A DNA stretch of 64,000 bases from CAZDET01 sp964504335 (GCA_964504335.1 CAZDET010000008.1:48448-112447); one strand, 5' to 3'; shown: positions 19,530 through 28,439, counted from the stretch's first letter. The notes: generated from the sequence alone by a model not told the origin. Program-made: numbers and translations.

Positions 19530-20813
19530 ATGCAAACCATGTTGAGACTGATCTTCTGCCTAATGGTGGTTGGTCTTTGGACCGGCTGTGACGACAACGA
19601 CGAACCATCGGAGCAGCCAACGAACATCACTCTGTTCCGGATTACTGCACCGTTCGACGCAGTTGGGGCCATTGATGTGGCTTCTTTGACGATCACCGTC
19701 CAATACCCATTTGGAGAGGATGTGAGCGCCATAATGGGTACGGTTACACTGCCTATGGGAGCTACCATTTCTCCAGACCCGTCGGTTACTGCGATTGATT
19801 TCAGCAATGGCCCTGTCGACTTCACTGTGACCAACGGACCAAGCATGACGACCTACACGGTAATTTTGGAAGAAGGTCCTAACCCACTGCGTATCGCACT
19901 GGTGGGGGAGGCAGCAGATATGGCTTCCCTCGATCCGGAAATTCGGGTGGCTTACCAGTGGGCCATGGATACCTATCGTGACCAGGCCGCTTACATTCCA
20001 TTTTCACAACTGACGGCCAATTCGATTTCTACGGCGCGTGCGATCTGGTTCCACTATACCACCTTCCCACGGAAGGAAGACCAAAACGATAACGATATGG
20101 CTTTTTTCCCCCACCTGTTTGATGCAGATGGGAATGGACCAGACCACTTTGAAGCCTTCGAAGTTTTACCAGCCAGCGCCATTAACGCGGCATCTGTGGT
20201 CGAGCAATTCGTGAAAGGCGGCGGTAATCTGCTGCTGACCGGTTTGACAGGGTCTTACGTAGCGGAAATTGGCCGGATTGCACCGATGTTTGGGCCAACC
20301 AACTACGATACCGGAGGAGAAGAATCAATTGATAATCCGGATACCTGGGGTGTGTCCTTCATTAACGGAATTTTCAATGATGACGATTACCCGGCTACCA
20401 ACGAGACCTATTTTCTTTACGCCGGTTTGGATCGAACGTCCTATACCTTCGAAGGGGTCACCTACGACGGTATCGGCCTGAGCACAGGCGGGACGAAGAA
20501 AAACCGGGGCCACATCTGGGATTTCAACCGCTTTTTCCCCGACCTTCCGAGCGGCGCGGATGATCCGAACGCTAAGAAAACAGAATTCGAAATGCAAACC
20601 AATTCTGTCGTCCGCAGTTCTTTCGAATGGGACCCTGCGGCGAATGGCATTGAGTTGGGAGCAATCGTTGAATTCCCGGCTACGGGCGACTACCAAGGTG
20701 ATGTGCTCGTGATTGGCCTGGGCGCATACGAGTGGGACCTGTTGGATGGCCGTCCGCGTCCTTCTACCGTTGATGGTATGACGAAGAATGCCATTGATCA
20801 GTATATTCAGTAA
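19530..20813 (+). CDS. DUF4960-type surface glycan-binding lipoprotein
   Basis: 427 aa. Lipobox LWTGC gives a lipid Cys near residue 20. An N-terminal Ig-like domain (about 30-120, ending FTVTNGPSMTTYTVILEE) is followed by a larger domain resembling DUF4960 (RIALVGEAADMASLD, then FVKGGGNLLLTG and NRGHIWDFNRFF). Proteins of this type occupy the same position in Bacteroides fructan loci; BT1761 is the levan-binding example. It probably holds fructan at the cell surface. It lies 30 bases after susD. The stop is followed by a strong hairpin before the GH32 gene. Confidence 0.82.
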   Translation: MQTMLRLIFCLMVVGLWTGCDDNDEPSEQPTNITLFRITAPFDAVGAIDVASLTITVQYPFGEDVSAIMGTVTLPMGATISPDPSVTAIDFSNGPVDFTVTNGPSMTTYTVILEEGPNPLRIALVGEAADMASLDPEIRVAYQWAMDTYRDQAAYIPFSQLTANSISTARAIWFHYTTFPRKEDQNDNDMAFFPHLFDADGNGPDHFEAFEVLPASAINAASVVEQFVKGGGNLLLTGLTGSYVAEIGRIAPMFGPTNYDTGGEESIDNPDTWGVSFINGIFNDDDYPATNETYFLYAGLDRTSYTFEGVTYDGIGLSTGGTKKNRGHIWDFNRFFPDLPSGADDPNAKKTEFEMQTNSVVRSSFEWDPAANGIELGAIVEFPATGDYQGDVLVIGLGAYEWDLLDGRPRPSTVDGMTKNAIDQYIQ

Positions 20814-20837
20814 ATTTCATTCATACTTATCCATATT

Positions 20838-20869
20838 GGAACGATGCGCTTTCTGGAGCGCATCGTTCC
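20838..20869 (+). terminator. intercistronic hairpin
   Basis: A perfect 13-base inverted repeat (20838-20850 with 20857-20869) around a 6-base loop, sitting 24 bases after the DUF4960 stop and 20 bases before the GH32 start. There is no T-run after it, so full termination is unlikely. In the middle of the operon it more likely stabilises the upstream susCD-type message or lowers expression of the enzymes downstream. Confidence 0.6.
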
Positions 20870-20889
20870 CTTCAATCTCCAATTGCCAT

Positions 20890-23412
20890 ATGCGTTTTTT
20901 TGTTGGTGCGTTACTTATCGGTATGGTATACACCATACAAGCTCAGGAGCCCTTCTTTTTATTGGATTTTGAAGAAGCTAGCGGCAGCACCGCTACCCTA
21001 GAATCCAACAGTAGCCTACAATTACCTATCTTAAACCTGTTCGATCGGCCGGAGCGCGTAGCGGGACCATTCGGCAATGCGTTGCGTTTTGACGGGCATT
21101 CGACTTACATCCAATCTAGCGGTTTTTTTGATTTTAATGCCAACGTGCAGCGTGAATTTGCCGTAGAGGTTTGGTACGCCACCGAATCCTTCAATGGCAG
21201 TTCTCTGGGTCTCATTAGCCAGCAAGGGAATGGCCGTGGGTTCCAACTTACCATTTCTCCCTTCGGCTTACCCGGTTTCCAAATCTTTGCGGATGGGAGT
21301 AATTACTTTGTGCGATCTGATTCGATCATGCCTGTCTACGAATGGACCCACCTGGTAGCGCAGGTAAACCTGGATAATCAGCGTGCCGAAATCTACCTCA
21401 ATGGAGTATTGGCCGGGCAGCGATCCCTCGGCGTGCACGATTCACTTTCTTTCACGGCCACGAGTACAAACCTGCTGATAGGACGCAGCAACGCTCAAGA
21501 AGAAGTTTTTGGATTCAATACAACTACGGCCAATGGAGCGCTTGATCGAGTAGCGCTGTTCAATACCACTTTTAATCCAGAAGAAATTTTGGCCCGTTAC
21601 AATTCGATTGGTCGAATAGAAACGGACCTGTTTATCGACCCTGCCGTACGGCATCCGGATGATTATCTGCGGCCGCGCTATCACTTCATGCCTAACACGA
21701 GTTGGGCCAACGAGGCCTATGGGTTTACCTATTTCAATGATCGATACCACCTATTCTTCCAAAAAAACCCCAATGCCCCGATCCTGAATTTTATGCACTG
21801 GGGCCACTTGTCAAGTCCGGATCTGGTAACCTGGAAAGAGGAGCGAATGGTACTTCGGCCGCAATCCGGTTTTTCGAGTATCGGCGTCTGGTCGGGTACC
21901 ACCTTCTTTAACGAGAATGAGGAGCCCGTCATCGCCTATACTGGAGTGAATGGGGCCTTTGCCGGTATTGGCATTGCCGAATTCGTCGATTCCAACTTAT
22001 TGGCCTGGGAACCGGTGGCACAAAATCCGGTCATCGACCGGGTGCCGAGCAATATCCCCAATCAGGATTTTCGCGACCCCTATGTGTGGAAGGAAGGGGA
22101 TACGTATTACATGGTAGTCGGCTCCGGCAAAGCGGGCAATGCAGGCGGTCTGCTAATGAGCTACACCAGCCAGGACTATATCAACTGGGTGTCCATCCCG
22201 CCCATATTCGAAACGTTCGACCCGAGATCGCATGGTCGGTTCTGGGAAATGCCCTACTTCAATCGAATCAATGAGACGGATTACCTATTCGTGGCTACTC
22301 CGGTAAATATTGGGGCACCAGCCCGTGCCATTTACTGGGTGGGATCCTTTGACGGCAGCAAGTTTACCCCCTATGAGGCGGAGCCACGCGATATGGAGCT
22401 AATCTCCCGGCACATGCTGGCTCCTGCGATTGGTCAGGATTCGGCAGGGCAGTTGACCTACATTGGTATTATACCCGAAGATCGCAATGTGGCCGATCAG
22501 GAGGCAGCGGGTTGGCGGCAGACTTTTTCCGTGCCGCGCGTCTTACGACTGCTCGATGACCAGGTGACGCTGGCGACGATCCCACATCCGAACTTATGCC
22601 GGGCGCGAGGGGCCGAAACCCTGGTGGAGGAGCGAACTATTCAGAATGGCACCTCCTTTAATTTGCCGGAATACCAGGGCATCCAATCTGAATTAGAATT
22701 CGAAATTTACGCACCCGAGGTAGATAAATTTTCCATTCAGGTTTACAAGAGCGAGAGCGGTGGTGAATTGACCCGCATTGTGATTGATAAGGGAAGAAAC
22801 CAATTGGGAATCAACCGAACTTTTTCGTCTCCTTACAATACCGTGGAAGATTCCCGCATTTCAGACTATACGTACCGAGCCGACGACAGTTTGCGGGTAC
22901 GGGTGTTTCTAGACCATTCGACCCTGGAGGTATTCGTAGATGATTTAGTGGTCTTATCGGCCCGCGTCTATCCTTCGATGGGAAGTGACCGCGTTGATCT
23001 GGTGGTTGAAGAACCGGGAAGCCTGGAATTGGTGCGCTACCGGGCTTGGGACATTGGCGATAAAGAGCAAGCGTTTCCAGAAATTAGCTGCCCGCCTGGG
23101 GCATTACCCAATCGGCTCTTTACCAGTACCCGCAATCCGCAGCCGATAGCGACTAACTTGGTAGTAAGTCCGAATCCGGCAATCGACCGAATCGATGTGG
23201 TCTTACCTGTCGAATTGCAACATCAAGACTTAGAATTGCAACTGTTTGATTCGATCGGAAGAATGGTGCACCAACGTTTTATACCAAATACCGGTACGAA
23301 TCAACTTTCGATAGATCTACAACAAATTCAATATCTGGGAATGCTCTTCGGGCAACTGCAAAATGCAGCAGGTACGGCGGCAACCTTCCGATTTATTAAA
23401 GAACAACAATAA
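20890..23412 (+). CDS. GH32 fructan hydrolase with LamG-like domain, T9SS-exported
   Basis: 840 aa from the ATG at 20890, which starts a clean signal peptide (MRFFVGALLIG to IQAQ); the open frame from 20788 has none. Domains: LamG/concanavalin-like domain at about 20-235, GH32 five-blade propeller at about 255-560, its beta-sandwich to about 725, and a type IX sorting domain at the C-terminus (VVSPNPAIDRIDV). It should be surface-exposed or released. Active-site Asp396 (FRDP) and acid/base Glu453 (WEMP) are present, but the nucleophile motif WMNDPNG reads WANEAYG, with Glu275 in place of Asp. A Glu here is known to me from one LamG-GH32 subgroup (NEPH type). Substrate specificity is open. Confidence 0.88.
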   Translation: MRFFVGALLIGMVYTIQAQEPFFLLDFEEASGSTATLESNSSLQLPILNLFDRPERVAGPFGNALRFDGHSTYIQSSGFFDFNANVQREFAVEVWYATESFNGSSLGLISQQGNGRGFQLTISPFGLPGFQIFADGSNYFVRSDSIMPVYEWTHLVAQVNLDNQRAEIYLNGVLAGQRSLGVHDSLSFTATSTNLLIGRSNAQEEVFGFNTTTANGALDRVALFNTTFNPEEILARYNSIGRIETDLFIDPAVRHPDDYLRPRYHFMPNTSWANEAYGFTYFNDRYHLFFQKNPNAPILNFMHWGHLSSPDLVTWKEERMVLRPQSGFSSIGVWSGTTFFNENEEPVIAYTGVNGAFAGIGIAEFVDSNLLAWEPVAQNPVIDRVPSNIPNQDFRDPYVWKEGDTYYMVVGSGKAGNAGGLLMSYTSQDYINWVSIPPIFETFDPRSHGRFWEMPYFNRINETDYLFVATPVNIGAPARAIYWVGSFDGSKFTPYEAEPRDMELISRHMLAPAIGQDSAGQLTYIGIIPEDRNVADQEAAGWRQTFSVPRVLRLLDDQVTLATIPHPNLCRARGAETLVEERTIQNGTSFNLPEYQGIQSELEFEIYAPEVDKFSIQVYKSESGGELTRIVIDKGRNQLGINRTFSSPYNTVEDSRISDYTYRADDSLRVRVFLDHSTLEVFVDDLVVLSARVYPSMGSDRVDLVVEEPGSLELVRYRAWDIGDKEQAFPEISCPPGALPNRLFTSTRNPQPIATNLVVSPNPAIDRIDVVLPVELQHQDLELQLFDSIGRMVHQRFIPNTGTNQLSIDLQQIQYLGMLFGQLQNAAGTAATFRFIKEQQ

Positions 23413-23422
23413 TATTTAGACT

Positions 23423-25015
23423 ATGAAACGGATCGTAGGGATTCTGTGTATTAGTTTATTGGTGGCTTGCCAGCCTCCGGAATTGTCGGAAGAGGAAACG
23501 ACCACTCCGCCTGTCCAAAATGCAAATTACTACACTGAGCAACACCGCCCGCAATACCACTTCACCCCTCCCCAGCAGTGGATGAACGATCCTAATGGGA
23601 TGGTGTACCTCGACGGCGAATACCACCTGTTCTACCAGCATTATCCGGATAGCAATGTGTGGGGGCCGATGCACTGGGGCCATGCCATTTCGACCGATTT
23701 GCTTCACTGGGAGCACCTGCCCATTGCACTTTACCCGGATAGTCTGGGGCTCATTTTTTCCGGCAGTGCCGTATACGATGCCGACAATACCAGTGGCTTA
23801 GGTACAGCCGATAATCCACCGCTCGTAGCACTATTTACCCACCACAATATGGAAGGTGAGCAAGCCGGCCGTGATGATTTTCAGGTACAAAGCATTGCCT
23901 ACAGCACCGACCGGGGTCGTACCTGGACAAAGTATCCGGGCAATCCAGTGATTCCGAATACGGGCATTCGTGATTTTCGCGATCCGAAAGTTACTTGGGA
24001 CGCCGCCTCCAACCAGTGGGTGATGGTGTTGGCAGCCAAGGATGAGATTCACTTTTATGGGTCGCCCAATCTAATCGATTGGAACTTCCTGAGTGCCTTC
24101 GGCAAGAACGCTGGTAGCCACGAGGGGGTCTGGGAATGCCCCGACTTCTTCACGATGCAGGCTACCAATGATGGAACAGCCCAATATGTGCTGCTGGTAA
24201 GTGTGCAGGCGGGCAGCCCCAACGGAGGCACCGGCCAGCAGTACTTTGTGGGTTCCTTCGATGGCACCTTCTTTTCGCTGGAAAACCGGCAATCACCTAC
24301 GGATACTCTCTGGATGGATTATGGTCGGGATAATTACGCTGGCGTCACCTGGTCGAATATGCCCGAAGCCGACGGCCGCCGCATTCTACTAGGTTGGATG
24401 AGTAACTGGCAATATGCCACCGTGGTGCCCACTTACGATTGGCGCAGCGCCATGACGATACCTCGCCGACTAGAGCTGGAAAACAGGCCGGAAGGCTACC
24501 GCATGCAAGTCCGCCCTGTGGCAGAGCTCCAAGACCTGCGTGCTAATGAATATCCCATTGCTGCTCAAACCATTACCGATTCATTGGTGCTGGAGAATGC
24601 GGATTTTGATCCGTCCGTCAGTGAATTTCAATTGCAATTTGAGCTGGCCTCCTCCACCGCTAGTCGCTTCGGCATTCGCCTGTACAATCCGGCTGGTGAA
24701 TGTATCACCGTCGGCTATGACCGCGATCGCAATGCCTACTTCACCGATCGCCGGCAATCGGGCAACGTTGATTTTATGGAGGCCTTTGCCACCGATGTGC
24801 ACTATGCCCCGCGGGTATCCGAATCGGAAACCATTGGTCTACATCTCTTTTTCGATAAAAGCTCTTTAGAGCTCTTTACGGATGACTACTTTACCGTGAT
24901 GACGGATATTTTCTTTCCAAATGCGGATTTCCAGGAGGTGATGCTGTTTGCGGAACAAGGGGAGGTACAATTGGTAGAGGGGCAATATTGGACGTTGGCA
25001 GGGGTGTGGCGGTAG
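23423..25015 (+). CDS. GH32 fructanase/levanase, lipoprotein
   Basis: 530 aa fructan-degrading enzyme. Lipobox LLVAC gives a lipid Cys at residue 16. The three GH32 catalytic residues are intact: nucleophile Asp56 in WMNDPNG, transition-state Asp187 in FRDPK, acid/base Glu238 in WECPDF. The propeller runs to about 345 and the C-terminal beta-sandwich to the end (HLFFDKSSLELFTDD). Length fits exo- or endo-acting family members; which one cannot be told. It begins 10 bases after the preceding GH32 gene and is the last gene of the operon. Anchored in the outer membrane or facing the periplasm. Confidence 0.94.
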   Translation: MKRIVGILCISLLVACQPPELSEEETTTPPVQNANYYTEQHRPQYHFTPPQQWMNDPNGMVYLDGEYHLFYQHYPDSNVWGPMHWGHAISTDLLHWEHLPIALYPDSLGLIFSGSAVYDADNTSGLGTADNPPLVALFTHHNMEGEQAGRDDFQVQSIAYSTDRGRTWTKYPGNPVIPNTGIRDFRDPKVTWDAASNQWVMVLAAKDEIHFYGSPNLIDWNFLSAFGKNAGSHEGVWECPDFFTMQATNDGTAQYVLLVSVQAGSPNGGTGQQYFVGSFDGTFFSLENRQSPTDTLWMDYGRDNYAGVTWSNMPEADGRRILLGWMSNWQYATVVPTYDWRSAMTIPRRLELENRPEGYRMQVRPVAELQDLRANEYPIAAQTITDSLVLENADFDPSVSEFQLQFELASSTASRFGIRLYNPAGECITVGYDRDRNAYFTDRRQSGNVDFMEAFATDVHYAPRVSESETIGLHLFFDKSSLELFTDDYFTVMTDIFFPNADFQEVMLFAEQGEVQLVEGQYWTLAGVWR

Positions 25016-25082
25016 CATTTTATCAAATCCAAGCGATCCGGGTTCATTTTGACGCGCCATTCGGATCAGGCTTAGCCCTTGT

Positions 25083-25350
25083 CGCAAGCCGCAGTACAGC
25101 GCCTTCAACAATAATCCGAATTTCTATTATTGATAGCGCTTTAGTCAGGTTGTACTAGTACTTTAGTTACACGTCCCGAGAGACCAAAGTACCAACATAC
25201 CGTTCCGCGCCGGAGGTTGAATGAGGAGGGCGTGTTTCGTTCATCCCCTCTCTCTGCGGGTCCCCTACTTTATGAATGTACAAGCGCTTAGTTGATTCGT
25301 GTGTGCCATTAGGTGTTAGTGCAACGGAATTTCCAATACGGTTGCAGCTC
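25083..25350 (+). repeat. 268-bp direct repeat, right copy
   Basis: Identical by eye to 8967-9234. Its first 51 bases match the 3' coding end of the gene at 8256, including the stop codon, but here no gene leads into them, so the right copy is the derived one at this point. It begins 67 bases after the last GH32 stop. The AraC-type gene remnant starts 67 bases after its right end. Confidence 0.95.
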
Positions 25351-25417
25351 AATTCTTTAATAGCATAGGCATGGAAAGTCAACAATCCAGATTTTCGTAT
25401 TTTCCGCTCAACGCAAT

Positions 25418-25642
25418 ATGAAACCTACCACCCACTTCCAACACTTCCCTTTTCTCGACGACCTCGAAGTGCTTCGGGCCGACCGCTACCGAGCGGATTT
25501 CCCCCTGCAAGCGCATCCACGCGCCAGCCTCACGCTGGTCCGATCCGGGTGCGAAACCACCCGGGTGGCGGATCGAGAGCTGACGACGCCCCGACGTGTT
25601 GCGGTACTTCCATGCCAGTTAGCGTTCGCCATCTCCTTCTGA
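25418..25642 (+). pseudogene. AraC-family regulator, N-terminal remnant
   Basis: A 74-codon frame whose first 63 codons look like the start of an AraC-type transcription regulator's ligand-binding domain (RADRYRADFPLQAHPRASLTLVRSGCETTRVADREL, given here in two parts: RADRYRADFPLQAHPR and ASLTLVRSGCETTRV). The match stops at about 25610; the remaining codons are antisense to the acetyltransferase gene's 3' end. The DNA-binding domain is absent from the window. This is a truncated gene, cut on its right by whatever joined it to the GNAT gene. Family assignment rests on pattern only. Confidence 0.55.
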
Positions 25643-26158
25643 GAATGTACGGCATTCGTACAGCAGCAAGCGTTCCGTATCGGGCGGCAACCGCACTTCC
25701 CGGACGAACGCAAACCCCAGGCGTTCGAGTAGCTTTTGGGAAGCCGCATTTTCCCGCACAGTGATAGCCTGTACGCACGGGAGACCAAACTCCTCGAATC
25801 CGGCCCGCAAGAGCCGTTGGGATGCCTCGCGCGCGTACCCCAATCGCTCAAACGCAGGCAGCAACGCAAACCCGAGGTCCACTTCCTCCAATCCGGCTCG
25901 ATCGTACAGGCCACAAATGCCGATGGGCATCCGATCGGCTTTGCGAATCATTGTGTAGTTGGAATAGCCCAGCCGTTCCAGTTGAGGACGCATCCGATTG
26001 CGAATATAAGCCCGGGCATCTTCCTCCGTGCGCAGGTTCCGGTCGCCGATGTATTGCAACCATTTCGGCGTATTAAACAACTCCAAAATAAAGGCCGCAT
26101 CCTCCTCGGAAGTGGGCTGAAGAAACAACCGATCCGTTTCAAAAGCTAGAGGCATCAC
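25619..26158 (-). CDS. GNAT family N-acetyltransferase (RimJ/RimL type)
   Basis: Acetyl-CoA-dependent transferase, 179 aa. Marks of the family: ETDRLFLQPTSEEDAAFI at the N-terminus, GICGLYDR, the acetyl-CoA loop region around FERLGYAREASQRLL, and the late motif ENAASQKLLERLGF. Two adjacent start codons (26158 and 26155). The substrate, either a protein N-terminus or a small amine, is unknown. Its stop falls right where the AraC remnant loses similarity. Confidence 0.85.
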   Translation of the reverse strand: MMPLAFETDRLFLQPTSEEDAAFILELFNTPKWLQYIGDRNLRTEEDARAYIRNRMRPQLERLGYSNYTMIRKADRMPIGICGLYDRAGLEEVDLGFALLPAFERLGYAREASQRLLRAGFEEFGLPCVQAITVRENAASQKLLERLGFAFVREVRLPPDTERLLLYECRTFSEGDGER

Positions 26159-26267
26159 TGAGAACGTGTAATTAGTACTTTGGTACCTTAGTATCTTGGT
26201 ACTTTAATATCGGCCATTTTTTCTTAAAACCTTAATAGACAGTATACTAACCGCCTAAAGTACTCAC

Positions 26268-26435
26268 TCAATGCCGACTCCCCTTCCAAGTTCCCCCGTA
26301 GCGGTAGTCCGGCAACTCTTGGTGCTTTTCGCAACAAGTTTTGCATACGAACACCCATTTCTTTCCCTTTCGGAGTTGCACCCGAAATAGTAGGGTGTGA
26401 TCGGCTTCACAAGTGGCGCACGTTTTGGTTTTCAC
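26268..26435 (-). CDS. small zinc-ribbon protein
   Basis: About 55 aa from a GTG at 26435 (KTKTCATC begins right after it); an earlier GTG at 26468 would add 11 residues. Two CXXC pairs, CATC and CKTCC, about 22 residues apart, frame a Lys/Arg-rich strand, which is the layout of a zinc ribbon. The ending YGGTWKGSRH resembles a conserved family of short uncharacterised proteins found in marine bacteria. No function is known to me. It lies 98 bases from the cyclase gene on the same strand. Confidence 0.6.
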   Translation of the reverse strand: MKTKTCATCEADHTLLFRVQLRKGKKWVFVCKTCCEKHQELPDYRYGGTWKGSRH

Positions 26436-26533
26436 GCTTGCGATTGTTTGTTCGAAAGAACCAACCACGCGACCGGAAAAAAGTTAGGAAGGACAATGCA
26501 GGATATCCTTGCAAAAGCTGCGCTTCCTGGTTG

Positions 26534-27163
26534 TTAAAGTATGCGTGCCACCGCCCGCACCGGCGACCCGTCCGCATTCTTGAGGTGCAGCGGCAGGCAA
26601 CTGAATTCGAATGCTTTTCCCAACAGGCGATCCAGATTGGTCAGGTTCTCCACCACGAGGATATCCTTGCCCAACAATATGTGGTGATTGACGAACACCT
26701 CTGCGTCAATGGCATCCACCGAGATGAGATCGAATCCGATGGCTTTCAAGGATTGATTGCCCATCCATTCGGCGGCTTCCGACGTCAGGCTGGGGAAGGG
26801 ATGGAAGTAGGCTTCGGTGCCCCACTTTTCCTGCCACCCGGCGTAAAACAGCACGAAATCAACGGCCTCGATTGCGGCAATGTGTAGCTGAAGAAAATCC
26901 AGTTCGATCGCCTTGCGGCCGCGCACATCCAGGACCACACCGGGCCCGACAAATTTGTCTACTCCAAATGCGTCGAGCGAGCGGGTTCCGGGCACCATAT
27001 GGCAGGGCGCGTCAATGTGCGTACCCGTATGGGTGCTCATTTGCAGGTCGATCACGGCGTAGCCGTGGCGCTCCAGCGTCGTGCGCGGCCGGAAATCGGG
27101 CGGTCGATCGCCCGGATAAACGGGCATGCCCGTCTGAAGTGGATGAGAGAGGTCGATGAGCAT
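26534..27163 (-). CDS. cyclase family protein (kynurenine formamidase-like)
   Basis: Metal-dependent hydrolase of the cyclase/arylformamidase family, 209 aa from the ATG at 27163 (the frame from 27217 runs into the neighbour's end). The family motif HTGTHIDAPCH supplies the metal ligands, preceded by the usual start DLSHPLQTGMPVYPGD. Possible reactions include hydrolysis of N-formylkynurenine or of a lactam; no kynurenine pathway genes are nearby, so the substrate is unknown. It starts 37 bases after the ABC permease stop on the same strand and may be co-transcribed. Confidence 0.85.
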   Translation of the reverse strand: MLIDLSHPLQTGMPVYPGDRPPDFRPRTTLERHGYAVIDLQMSTHTGTHIDAPCHMVPGTRSLDAFGVDKFVGPGVVLDVRGRKAIELDFLQLHIAAIEAVDFVLFYAGWQEKWGTEAYFHPFPSLTSEAAEWMGNQSLKAIGFDLISVDAIDAEVFVNHHILLGKDILVVENLTNLDRLLGKAFEFSCLPLHLKNADGSPVRAVARIL

Positions 27164-27200
27164 GTCTCGGTTGTAAGTCGTAGGCAAAATTGCGGATCGA

Positions 27201-28436
27201 TCAAGATCGTGTGCCAAAGCTAAATAACTGCTTTAAATTTACTTTCTCTCCATTCACCACATTCTCATTACCAAAGGTCTTACTGGCAATCCACAAGCTG
27301 ATGAACCCATAGAGCAGTGCGAAGCCCGATACCATTCCGATGAGGGCGATCGAATAATCCCCTTTGAAGATGGAGCCGATCCCCAGGCTGATGTTGAGCA
27401 TGGGAATGAGGGCAGTGGTAGTGTCCAGCTCGATGGTCGGAACCTGGGCGGCGATGCCCGGAAGAAGGACCAACATCATCAACGGACTGACGTAACTCTG
27501 CGCCTCTTTATAACTATTAGCCAGCAACATGATACCCAGGCAAAGCGCCGCAATGAAGATGGTAGACAACAACACCAATACCACCAGCCAGAAGATGTCA
27601 GCCCCGCTCAGACTCAGGGTTATCTTGTTGGTGTCGACTCCCATCAGGCTGACCTGCAGGAACATGCTGGCAATGAGCGAAGAAATATTTGCGAGCGCAC
27701 TGGTGATCCCCACGGCGCTGACGGCGAGGAATTTTCCGGCGATGATTTCACTCGTCGTTACCGGAGCAGTGAATAGTGTTTGCAAAGTCTTGCGCTCCTT
27801 TTCGCCTGCGGAAATATCGATGGCGATGTAAATAGAGCCGACGAAAATAAACAGCAGGATGATAAGAGGTAAGAAGGAACCGGCTGCCCGCCCGACGATT
27901 GATTCCTGCGTAGCCAGATTGTCTGTCTGGATTTGTAGAGGTTCAATAAAGGTCGGATCAATTTCGGAAGCCTGGAGTCGCTGCTGGAGCAATTGTTGGT
28001 TGAGTCCGGCCAGCCGGGCTTTAATCACCGCCACGCGGGCCTCTACTACTTCCTTCGACTGATCGGCCAGGATTTGAATAGGCGTAGAGCCGCCCGCTTC
28101 TAATTGCTGCTCATAATCGGCTGGCACTACCACTCCGATGGTCTTTGCCAGGGTATCGATGTGCGCCCGATCTACGTTGCCCAAACGCACGTCTAGGGTC
28201 GTATCTTGGCTCAACAGCTCGTAAACCGGCGTCGCTTCTGCTTCCGGATTGAGGATCACACTTACTTTTTCGGTATCCATTTTTTCATCTGAAGAGGCAC
28301 TGAGCTTGCCGATGATGAAAAAGAGGACCGGATAGAGAAAGAAAGGAAGTAAAATTACAAGGTAAACCATGCGCTTATCGCGCAGGACCTCGCGGAGTTC
28401 TTTTCGGAAAATGGTTGTTATGATTGGGAAACGCAT
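27201..28436 (-). CDS. ABC exporter permease, NatB-like
   Basis: Membrane subunit of an ABC-2 type exporter, 411 aa. One N-terminal membrane segment, a large extracytoplasmic domain (about 45-190, with a Gln-rich helical stretch), then five or six membrane segments with the conserved AGEKERKTLQTLF motif between them, a hallmark of NatB-type sodium efflux permeases. The ATPase gene ends 3 bases upstream. Sodium export is the family role; other substrates are possible. Confidence 0.85.
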   Translation of the reverse strand: MRFPIITTIFRKELREVLRDKRMVYLVILLPFFLYPVLFFIIGKLSASSDEKMDTEKVSVILNPEAEATPVYELLSQDTTLDVRLGNVDRAHIDTLAKTIGVVVPADYEQQLEAGGSTPIQILADQSKEVVEARVAVIKARLAGLNQQLLQQRLQASEIDPTFIEPLQIQTDNLATQESIVGRAAGSFLPLIILLFIFVGSIYIAIDISAGEKERKTLQTLFTAPVTTSEIIAGKFLAVSAVGITSALANISSLIASMFLQVSLMGVDTNKITLSLSGADIFWLVVLVLLSTIFIAALCLGIMLLANSYKEAQSYVSPLMMLVLLPGIAAQVPTIELDTTTALIPMLNISLGIGSIFKGDYSIALIGMVSGFALLYGFISLWIASKTFGNENVVNGEKVNLKQLFSFGTRS

Positions 28437-28439
28437 GAG

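Noticed and set aside
8967..25350. Reading the direct repeats as attachment sites of an integrative element
   Set aside because: 268 bases is far longer than a usual recombinase core site and no integrase, relaxase or phage gene lies between them; homologous or replicative duplication fits better.
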